A stretch of 43,092 nucleotides of DNA, from contig JAUSHL010000036.1 in assembly GCA_030648645.1 (NCBI GenBank), positions 1 to 43,092 of the forward strand. Reading direction: 5' to 3'. The DNA is from Candidatus Daviesbacteria bacterium. GTDB taxonomy: Bacteria > Patescibacteriota > Microgenomatia > Daviesbacterales > UBA10151. The position numbers and the translations under genes were made by a program. The notes under the pieces are model-generated. The model did not search any database, was not told the DNA's origin, and saw only the letters and a list, made by a program, of their open reading frames with translations. This document shows positions 19,400-26,447 of the stretch, one piece after another (the first letter of the stretch is position 1; every line of letters starts with the position of its first letter).

Positions 19400-19624
19400 A
19401 TGGCTAATTTAGTCAAAGTAAAACTTAAGATTGATGGTATGCATTGTACTTCTTGTGCCATGTGTATCGATATGGATTTGGAAGATCTGCCAGGGGTTTG
19501 TAATTGCAAAACATCTTATGCCAAAGCAGAAACTGAAGTAGAATATGACCCTGAAAAAATAGATCTAGAAAAAATTACAGAAACCATCAAAAAATCAGGA
19601 TATACTGCAATTTCCATAGACTAA
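19400..19624 (+). CDS. Heavy-metal-associated (HMA) domain protein, CopZ-like
   Basis: VKLKIDGMHCTSCAMCIDMDLEDLPGV. Confidence 0.85.
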   Translation: MANLVKVKLKIDGMHCTSCAMCIDMDLEDLPGVCNCKTSYAKAETEVEYDPEKIDLEKITETIKKSGYTAISID

Positions 19625-19774
19625 GCAACTCGTTACAGCACAAAAAATCGTTCGCACGGTAGGGACTTGCTCACTTGAGGTTTGCCAATCGCCGGAAGCT
19701 AGTGGTAATATTGAGTCAAGGGCACGATTGTCTGCACCACATTTTTGTTACTTGCAACTTCGTTGCTTTTTATT

Positions 19775-20785
19775 ATGTTTGATTTAATTTCTATTGGAGA
19801 CGGGGCGGTTGATTTATTTTTTCAAATTTCTGATGCTCATTTAGAACTTGATCAAGGAGCAGAGGAACTCTGTTTAAGATTTGGGGATAAGATTCCTGTA
19901 GAACAATTTCACCAAAGTTTAGGAGGAAATAATCCCAATAATGCTGTGGGAGCAGTACGACTAGGTTTAAAAACTGCTATTTATCTTAATGTAGGGACAG
20001 ATTTAATGGGAAAATTTACCCTGGAGAAATTAAAAGAGGAAAAAGTTGATACCAGATATGTGAGTATTAATGAAAATGTAAATTCTAATGTTTCTGCCCT
20101 GATAAGTTTTCAAGGAGAGAGAACAATTTTAACTTATAGGCAGGCTTTTAAATACCAACTACCGGATTTAGAAAAAACAAGATGGGTATATTTAGCATCT
20201 ATGGGTAAATCTGCATTGGAGGATAATTTAGTCAAACAGGTAGAAAATTATGTGGAAAGAGTAGGAGCATCTTTAATTTATAATCCCGGGCCATATGAAT
20301 TATCATATGGAGTGAAAAAATTTCCTAAACTTTTATCACTATGTAAATTGTTGATTTTAAATAAAGAAGAAGCAGAAGAAGTGTTAGACGAGAATAAAGA
20401 ATCAAGAATAAAGAATCAAGGAATAAAAAAACTGTTAAGTGGATTGGCAGAATTAGGACCAAAAATGGTAATTATTACCGATGGAAAAGAGGGATCATAT
20501 GGCTTTGACTCCGGTCAAAACGGAGTTGATGGAGAAAAATTTTGGCAGTTAGATATTTTTCCGGCTCATTTAGTAGATATGACAGGGGCAGGTGATGCTT
20601 TTGCTACAGGGGTACTTGCGGGGCTTTTTCATGGTAAAAATTTAGAAGAGGCAATGAGATGGGGATCTGCTAATGGAGCATCAGTAGTTGAAGAAATTGG
20701 CTGTCAAAAAGGACTTTTAATTTATGATCTAATGCAAAAAAAATTAATAGAACATGCTAAAATTATTGCTAAGGAATTAAAATGA
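19775..20785 (+). CDS. PfkB-family carbohydrate kinase
   Basis: GGNNPNNAVGAVRLG; VDMTGAGDAFATGVLAGL; start set to ATG 19775. Confidence 0.88.
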   Translation: MFDLISIGDGAVDLFFQISDAHLELDQGAEELCLRFGDKIPVEQFHQSLGGNNPNNAVGAVRLGLKTAIYLNVGTDLMGKFTLEKLKEEKVDTRYVSINENVNSNVSALISFQGERTILTYRQAFKYQLPDLEKTRWVYLASMGKSALEDNLVKQVENYVERVGASLIYNPGPYELSYGVKKFPKLLSLCKLLILNKEEAEEVLDENKESRIKNQGIKKLLSGLAELGPKMVIITDGKEGSYGFDSGQNGVDGEKFWQLDIFPAHLVDMTGAGDAFATGVLAGLFHGKNLEEAMRWGSANGASVVEEIGCQKGLLIYDLMQKKLIEHAKIIAKELK

Positions 20786-21648
20786 CAGCAAGAGAATGGT
20801 TGCAAAAAGCTAAAAAGGAAAAATTTGCTATTGGGGCTTTTAATGTAGGAAATCTAGAAACTTTTAAAGCTATAGTTTTAGCTTCAGCCAATAAAAAATC
20901 CCCAATTATTATAGAAACATCTCCAGGTGAAACTGATTGGTTAGGGGAAGACAATATTGTTGATTTGGCAAAGAATTACTCTCAGGATTATGGAGTGCCA
21001 ATTTTAGTAAATTTAGATCATGCGGGGAGTTTGGCGGAGTGTATTTTAGCAATTGAAGCCGGTTTTGATTTAATTCATTTTGATGGATCAAAATTACCTT
21101 TGGAAGAAAATATAAAAATAGCTAAAGAAGTAGTAGAACTGGCTCACCAAAAAGGGATTTTAGTTGAGGGGGAAATGGATCATATTGCCGGTTCTTCTGA
21201 GATACATCAAGGTTCTGCAGAAACTGCCATAAAAAATATCCCTATGACAGATCCAGAAAACGCTGCTCAATTTGTTACTGAAACTGGAATTAATATTCTA
21301 GCAGTTTTTGTTGGCAATGCTCATGGTATTTTTAGTGAAGGTGGAGAAAATCTAGATTTAGATAGATTACAAAACATTGCACGTACAACAAATTGTTATT
21401 TATCATTACATGGTGGATCAGGTGTTCCAGAGGATCAGGTAAAAGAAGCAATCAAATATGGCATAGTTAAAGTAAATATTAATACAGAGATGAGACAAGC
21501 TTTCAAAAAAGAGTTAACAGAAGTATTAGCAAATAATCCTGATGAGATAGCTATGTACAAATTGGAACAGCCAGTTGTGGAAAGTATTCAAAAAGTGGTA
21601 GAAATAAAGATAGAGGAATTTGGAAGTGGAGGAAAAATATATGGGTGA
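20782..21648 (+). CDS. Class II fructose-bisphosphate aldolase family protein
   Basis: GAFNVGNLETFKAI, NLDHAGSLAECILAIEAGFDLIHFDGS, LHGGSGV, KVNINTEMRQAF. Confidence 0.88.
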   Translation: MTAREWLQKAKKEKFAIGAFNVGNLETFKAIVLASANKKSPIIIETSPGETDWLGEDNIVDLAKNYSQDYGVPILVNLDHAGSLAECILAIEAGFDLIHFDGSKLPLEENIKIAKEVVELAHQKGILVEGEMDHIAGSSEIHQGSAETAIKNIPMTDPENAAQFVTETGINILAVFVGNAHGIFSEGGENLDLDRLQNIARTTNCYLSLHGGSGVPEDQVKEAIKYGIVKVNINTEMRQAFKKELTEVLANNPDEIAMYKLEQPVVESIQKVVEIKIEEFGSGGKIYG

Positions 21649-22087
21649 AAATATTGGAGATTATTTAAATTTAAGAAGAGCTCCGGAGAATGTTAATTTA
21701 AAACATAAACAGGGGTTAAATTTTCAGGATAGAATTGCTTTGGTAATTACCAGATCTGTGGGAAGCATGTATGCTGTTTATTTTTTCATCTTGTTTATAA
21801 TGGGTTGGATTTTTTGGCAATTAAATGATACTAAACCCCTTGATCCATTTCCTTTTATCTTTTTACTTTTCATAGGAAATGTGGTTCAGCTACTTTTAAT
21901 GCCTTTGATTATGGTGGGACAAAATTTACAAGGCAAACATGCAGAAAGAAGGGCGGAAGAAGAATACAAAACCACAGAAACTATTTATAAAGATATAGAA
22001 AAGATTTTTATTCATTTGGATAAACAGGATAAAGAGATTCAAAAACAAACAGAACTCCTAAATCAACTACTGGAAAAGAAAAAATAG
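21641..22087 (+). CDS. DUF1003-like membrane protein
   Basis: TRSVGSMYAVYFFILFIMGWIFWQL...PFPFIFLLFIGNVVQLLLMPLIMVGQNLQG. Confidence 0.7.
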   Translation: MGENIGDYLNLRRAPENVNLKHKQGLNFQDRIALVITRSVGSMYAVYFFILFIMGWIFWQLNDTKPLDPFPFIFLLFIGNVVQLLLMPLIMVGQNLQGKHAERRAEEEYKTTETIYKDIEKIFIHLDKQDKEIQKQTELLNQLLEKKK

Positions 22088-22099
22088 TTTTTATTTACA

Positions 22100-22456
22100 A
22101 TGAGAAATATTGCTCCACAAATCACAAGACAAAGATTACTTATTGAAGGTAAATTTACAATTATAGTCACTCAAGAAAAGGTTAAAAACTATCTATTAAG
22201 TGTATCTAAAGAATTAGATTTAAGAACTTATGGTGATCCCATTATTTATTCTCCTGAAAGTAAAGGTAAAGAAGAAAATCAAGGTTTTGATGCATTTATT
22301 CCTTTGATTGATTCAGGTATAGCTTTATATATTTGGACCAATGAGAAGTTTATGTCTTGTGTTCTCTATACTTGTAAAAATTTCTCTATGGAAAAGGCAA
22401 TTGAGTTTACTAAAAACTTTTTTCAGACTACAGAGTTGGAGTATCAAGAGTTTTGA
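22100..22456 (+). CDS. Hypothetical protein, possibly S-adenosylmethionine decarboxylase-like
   Basis: GFDAFIPLIDSGIALYIWTNEKFMSCVLYTCKNFSMEKAIEFTKNFF resembles the SpeD C-terminal half; no evident pyruvoyl-serine motif. Confidence 0.4.
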   Translation: MRNIAPQITRQRLLIEGKFTIIVTQEKVKNYLLSVSKELDLRTYGDPIIYSPESKGKEENQGFDAFIPLIDSGIALYIWTNEKFMSCVLYTCKNFSMEKAIEFTKNFFQTTELEYQEF

Positions 22457-22486
22457 TAATAAATAGGTATTTTCGGCAGATATAAT

Positions 22487-22529
22487 TTAGTGGACTACTA
22501 CTCTAGTGCCTGGGTTTTCGGGGGTGGCT
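22487..22529 (-). repeat. L,D-transpeptidase 3'-end remnant, copy 1
   Basis: Minus strand reads ATPENPGTRVVVH*. Confidence 0.85.
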
Positions 22530-22819
22530 TATTGGATATTAACAGCAATTTTAGTTTGTAGTGCTTGGGCTACTTTGTATAAAAGAGAAATTGATGGTTT
22601 GGCATTCATTCCTTCTAATCTGGAAATAACTGCCTGACCAGTCCCAATTTTTTTAGCTAAGTCTTCTTGAGTCATATTCTTTTTTAGTCTAGCATCAATG
22701 ATTTGGCAGGCAATTTCATATTCCGGTTGAAGTTTTTGATATTCACTTACAAACCCAGGTTTTTTCATGAGCTTATTTTTTAATTCTTCAACTGTAAAAT
22801 ATTTTTTATTAGCTCTCAT
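22529..22819 (-). CDS. XRE/HigA-like HTH protein (orphan antitoxin-like)
   Basis: IIDARLKKNMTQEDLAKKIGTGQAVISRLEGMNAKPSISLLYKVAQAL. Confidence 0.85.
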   Translation of the reverse strand: MRANKKYFTVEELKNKLMKKPGFVSEYQKLQPEYEIACQIIDARLKKNMTQEDLAKKIGTGQAVISRLEGMNAKPSISLLYKVAQALQTKIAVNIQ

Positions 22820-22824
22820 GCTAT

Positions 22825-22852
22825 GACATTATGACAAATTTATCATAATGTC
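22825..22852. promoter_or_regulatory. Near-perfect inverted repeat, candidate operator of the HTH gene
   Basis: GACATTATGACAAATTTATCATAATGTC, just upstream of the HTH start. Confidence 0.6.
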
Positions 22853-22854
22853 AA

Positions 22855-22899
22855 TTAGTGGATTACTACTCTTGCCCCTGGGTTTTCGGGGGTGGCTCT
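22855..22899 (-). repeat. L,D-transpeptidase 3'-end remnant, copy 2
   Basis: Minus strand reads RATPENPGARVVIH*. Confidence 0.85.
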
Positions 22900-22940
22900 G
22901 TTATTATCTAATGAAAAATATCACACCCTTGGGGTGTGAT

Positions 22941-22976
22941 GTGATAATAATAATAATAATGTTGTTGTTGTTGTTG
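22941..22976. repeat. Trinucleotide microsatellite (AAT)n-(GTT)n
   Basis: GTGATAATAATAATAATAATGTTGTTGTTGTTGTTG. Confidence 0.9.
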
Positions 22977-23000
22977 AATTCAGGTTAAAAGATTTCAATT

Positions 23001-23483
23001 ATGTCTAGGATATGGAATAATAAAGATATAGAAGAAAAAGGCTTTACCCTAATTATTTTTATTTTACTAATCTTCCTTATTAGTGGAGGAATTATTGGTG
23101 GATCATTTTATATAAAAAATAACCATCCTGAGTGGGTTAGTAAAAAAATAGCAAAAATACCCAATAATAGTACACAAAACAACTCTTCTTCATCTAAAAT
23201 TCAGAATGAAGCTATTTCTGGATCAAAAGTGCAAGTTATAGGGAAAAAGCCGGAATTAATATTACAAGCGCCACTTATGTGTAATGATAGTGAAGGGAAC
23301 TATTTCGATGTTGAAGGATATGGACAAATACAAGTTTGTTTTCGGGAAGGAATTACATGCAATAAAGCAAATATCTCAGGTTCGTTACGCAAAATTAATA
23401 TAGATTGTCCAGACCAGAATCCTGTAAAGTGTGGAGAATGGATTATAATTGATGCTCAGGATGTAAAATGTCTAATTAATTGA
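23001..23483 (+). CDS. Secreted/anchored small protein with prepilin-like N-terminus
   Basis: EEKGFTLIIFILLIFLISGGIIGGSF; Cys-containing C-terminal half. Confidence 0.5.
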   Translation: MSRIWNNKDIEEKGFTLIIFILLIFLISGGIIGGSFYIKNNHPEWVSKKIAKIPNNSTQNNSSSSKIQNEAISGSKVQVIGKKPELILQAPLMCNDSEGNYFDVEGYGQIQVCFREGITCNKANISGSLRKINIDCPDQNPVKCGEWIIIDAQDVKCLIN

Positions 23484-23515
23484 TAAGAAAGTTTTAAAAT
23501 AGTTGCCAAAGAAAT

Positions 23516-23560
23516 TTAGTGTACTACCACTCTTGTCCCTGGGTTTTTGGGAGTGGCTCT
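23516..23560 (-). repeat. L,D-transpeptidase 3'-end remnant, copy 3
   Basis: Minus strand reads RATPKNPGTRVVVH*. Confidence 0.85.
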
Positions 23561-23629
23561 GAAAAAACTATAATTAGCTTCCCAGACGTCCTCTGGGAGG
23601 CTGTTACCATGTTTGTATATTATGAAAAA

Positions 23630-23715
23630 TATCACACCCTTGGGGTGTGATATTAAACCCCCCTTGGGGTGTGATATTAAACCCTTGGGGTGTGATATTA
23701 AAGTGTGATATTAAA
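23630..23715. repeat. Tandem (CCCTTGGGGTGTGATATTAAA)n minisatellite seeded by a hairpin
   Basis: ATATCACACCCTTGGGGTGTGATATTAAA then successive CCTTGGGGTGTGATATTAAA units; the hairpin is also at 22918-22940. Confidence 0.85.
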
Positions 23716-23757
23716 ATAAGCAGTACTTTTGAAATCAACTTCCAGAGAAAAGAGCTC

Positions 23758-24459
23758 CTAGTGGACTACAACTCTTGTCCCTGGGTTTTCGGGAGAGGCT
23801 CGAACAACACCTTGATTTTCCGGAACTACCGGACCAGACCATTCAAAAAGCTGAGCAGCTGAAGCCAAAGGAGAATTGACACAGCCGTGACTCATTGGAT
23901 GTCCAAAATTATTGTGCCAATAAGCCCCATGAATAGCAAATCCCTGATAGAAAAACATATTATGAGGAACATTGGGCAGATCATAAAAAGTTCCAATATC
24001 TCTATTGCCACCTGTCATCCTTTGTGCTCTGGTTTTATACCAGATAGAAAATTCCCCTTTGGGAGTGGGAAACCAAAGCCCTGAAGAAACAGGAAATTCT
24101 ATCACTACTCTATTCCCTTCATAAGCCCGAAGTTTTTGTTCATCTAAAGAGATATCAATCCATTTTTCTTCACCTTGAGCATTAACTGTACCCAATACTT
24201 GTGTATCATTATTTTTATTATTAAAATTGGCTGCCAGTGAAGTTTTTGGGTAATCAATTACCTCATTATTAAAAATAGCAGTTGTAGCTCCTTCATCAAA
24301 ACTACCATTGGATTTGACAATCTCATCAATATTGCAACAAGAAGTTGTTTTATCATTACTTACCCCAAGTTTATAGAAAACTTGTTGTTTTAAAGGCATA
24401 TAGGAAAAAATGGCAATTAATAATCCGGCTATTATCAATATGGGCAGAAACTTATGCAT
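23758..24459 (-). CDS. L,D-transpeptidase (YkuD/ErfK family), membrane anchored
   Basis: WIDISLDEQKLRAYEGNRVVIEFPVSSGLW...FAIHGAYWHNNFGHPMSHGCVNSPLASA. Confidence 0.92.
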   Translation of the reverse strand: MHKFLPILIIAGLLIAIFSYMPLKQQVFYKLGVSNDKTTSCCNIDEIVKSNGSFDEGATTAIFNNEVIDYPKTSLAANFNNKNNDTQVLGTVNAQGEEKWIDISLDEQKLRAYEGNRVVIEFPVSSGLWFPTPKGEFSIWYKTRAQRMTGGNRDIGTFYDLPNVPHNMFFYQGFAIHGAYWHNNFGHPMSHGCVNSPLASAAQLFEWSGPVVPENQGVVRASPENPGTRVVVH

Positions 24460-24542
24460 CTACTCTATTGTGCAGGATTTATAACATATTAGTCAAGGTG
24501 TACATTAGGACATTTTAGGTATAAAATAAAAAAACCAAGGAA

Positions 24543-25667
24543 ATGTTTAAAGAAAAATATCTTCCCAAAATACACTGGTTTTTGCGTTTTGTAATTGTTA
24601 TTTTTTGTCTGGCATTAATGTGGTTTTTTATAGCTTATATTATCCCCAATATTTTACCTGTGAAGAATGTTTCAAATACTTCTAAATTTGGTTTTGTTTC
24701 TCGAAATGAAATTTGGAGTGGAGATATTAAAATAATTGGAGATATCTGGGCATTGCCCGGAACAACAGTAACTATTGCTCCAGGAACAAGGGTGTTAATA
24801 GCTGATCATGGTGACCGTTCAAATATGCATTTTTTTCCGGCTGATTTGAGATCAGGTCTAAATACTAAAGAAGAAAGTTTTGGAGTTAGAAATGGAGAAT
24901 TATTTTGGGATGAGGGTCAAAAAATTTCTTTAAGCTTTGCAAAATTATATGCAATTGGTACAAAACAACAACCTATTATCATTAAATCTGATGTACTGTA
25001 TCCACCCAGTCCTTATGATTTTAATTTATTTTCAATGGGATCTGGAATTTTTAGCAATGTTAGAATGTCCAATTACAGAAGATTTCAAATTGGTAGTGAT
25101 GTTTCTGTTAGAGATAGTGAATTTAAAAATGTAGCCGAATGTTCAATCTGCGTAGAATATGATACTAAACCTACGATTGTCAATAATCTTTTTGAAAATT
25201 CTTTGCGGGAGTATATTTTGATTGAGGGAGCTTCTCCAAAAATTTCGGATAATTGGTTTATGGCCTCAAAAGGCAAGGGCATTGTTGTTGATCCTAAAAC
25301 TATTGGTACTCCTTTAATTTATTATAATAATTTTGAAATGCCGGGACAAATTGCCATTGAATTTTTGGGAGGGGCTGAAGATAATGGGGGGGCAATTTCG
25401 TTTAATAATTTTGCCGGGGCGAGCATTATTCAAATTCCCTGTGACTCAAAAGTTAAATTGAATCAAAATTTAATTAAAGGAGTAATTAAATTTTCCCATT
25501 CCGGAAATTGTGTTGGTGATTTTATAATCGGATCAAATTATTGGCAGACTACCGATAAAAAAGCAATATTAAATGAAAAAATAGTTGATAAAGAAAAAGG
25601 TTTTAACGTTTTATTACCTTCGATTTTAAAAAATGATTCTCAAGTTCAAGTTGGAAAAAGAAACTGA
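24543..25667 (+). CDS. Membrane-anchored right-handed parallel beta-helix protein
   Basis: N-terminal TM; WSGDIKIIGDIWALPGTTVTIAPGTRVLI; repeated IxNNxF/ISDNWF rungs. Confidence 0.65.
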   Translation: MFKEKYLPKIHWFLRFVIVIFCLALMWFFIAYIIPNILPVKNVSNTSKFGFVSRNEIWSGDIKIIGDIWALPGTTVTIAPGTRVLIADHGDRSNMHFFPADLRSGLNTKEESFGVRNGELFWDEGQKISLSFAKLYAIGTKQQPIIIKSDVLYPPSPYDFNLFSMGSGIFSNVRMSNYRRFQIGSDVSVRDSEFKNVAECSICVEYDTKPTIVNNLFENSLREYILIEGASPKISDNWFMASKGKGIVVDPKTIGTPLIYYNNFEMPGQIAIEFLGGAEDNGGAISFNNFAGASIIQIPCDSKVKLNQNLIKGVIKFSHSGNCVGDFIIGSNYWQTTDKKAILNEKIVDKEKGFNVLLPSILKNDSQVQVGKRN

Positions 25668-25700
25668 TTGCAAGCTTTTTGAAAAGATGATATAACAAAT

Positions 25701-26411
25701 ATGTCTTCTTCCTGCCTCAATAACATGAGTCAAAAGCATGTAGTAATTATTTTTGTTATATTGATTTTGGTGGGTATTGGAACTGTAATTATCAGTAATG
25801 CTAAAAGTACTATTGAAAAGAAATTACAGGTAACAAATACTGCCAAAATAACACCAACGAAGACGCCGGAAGAAGTAATTTTTAGTCAAAATGCACAAAG
25901 TACTCAAACACAACAAGTAATGAATAAAAAACAAATTAAACAATATCCACAATTTCCTGGGGAGTTATCGTCAGCTGATATAGAAAATAAAGAAGCGGTG
26001 ATCGAAACTAATAAAGGTGTTATTGAAATGGAAATTTATCCTGAGGCGACTAAATCTGCTTCAAATTTTATTTTTTTGGCGGAAGATAAATTTTATGATG
26101 GATTAACTTTTCATCGGGTTGAGCCTGGCTTTGTGATTCAAGGAGGAGATCCTTTGGGTAATGGCCGTGGCGGACCAGGATATCAATTTGCCGATGATCC
26201 GGTAACGCGTAAATATGATCGGGGAATTGTGGCAATGGCCAATTCCGGTCCCAATACTAATGGTTCTCAATTTTTTATTATGTTGGCAGATAATTCTTCT
26301 TTACCTCCGCAATATTCTATTTTTGGAAAAGTTGTATCCGGAATGGATATTGTTGATAAAATTAAAGTTGGAGATATTATGAATAAAATTTCTATTATTG
26401 ACAGACGGTAG
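25701..26411 (+). CDS. Peptidyl-prolyl cis-trans isomerase, cyclophilin type, membrane anchored
   Basis: FYDGLTFHRVEPGFVIQGGDPLGNGRGGPGYQF...NTNGSQFFIML. Confidence 0.93.
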   Translation: MSSSCLNNMSQKHVVIIFVILILVGIGTVIISNAKSTIEKKLQVTNTAKITPTKTPEEVIFSQNAQSTQTQQVMNKKQIKQYPQFPGELSSADIENKEAVIETNKGVIEMEIYPEATKSASNFIFLAEDKFYDGLTFHRVEPGFVIQGGDPLGNGRGGPGYQFADDPVTRKYDRGIVAMANSGPNTNGSQFFIMLADNSSLPPQYSIFGKVVSGMDIVDKIKVGDIMNKISIIDRR

Positions 26412-26447
26412 TAATTTTAGTTAAGTTATTAGAGCAAAATATTTATA

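Noticed and set aside
19183-19509. 108-aa minus-strand ORF
   Set aside because: Contains VIANEVKQSLLFGIASSKTPRNDK, a translation of the TGTCATTGCGAG repeat, and is antisense to two good genes.
19622-19774. SRP RNA candidate
   Set aside because: Contains CCGGAAG, but the surrounding sequence does not match the conserved SRP helix 8 loop.
23630-23715. Possible CRISPR array
   Set aside because: Units are ~20 bp and contiguous with no unique spacers; better described as a hairpin-derived minisatellite.
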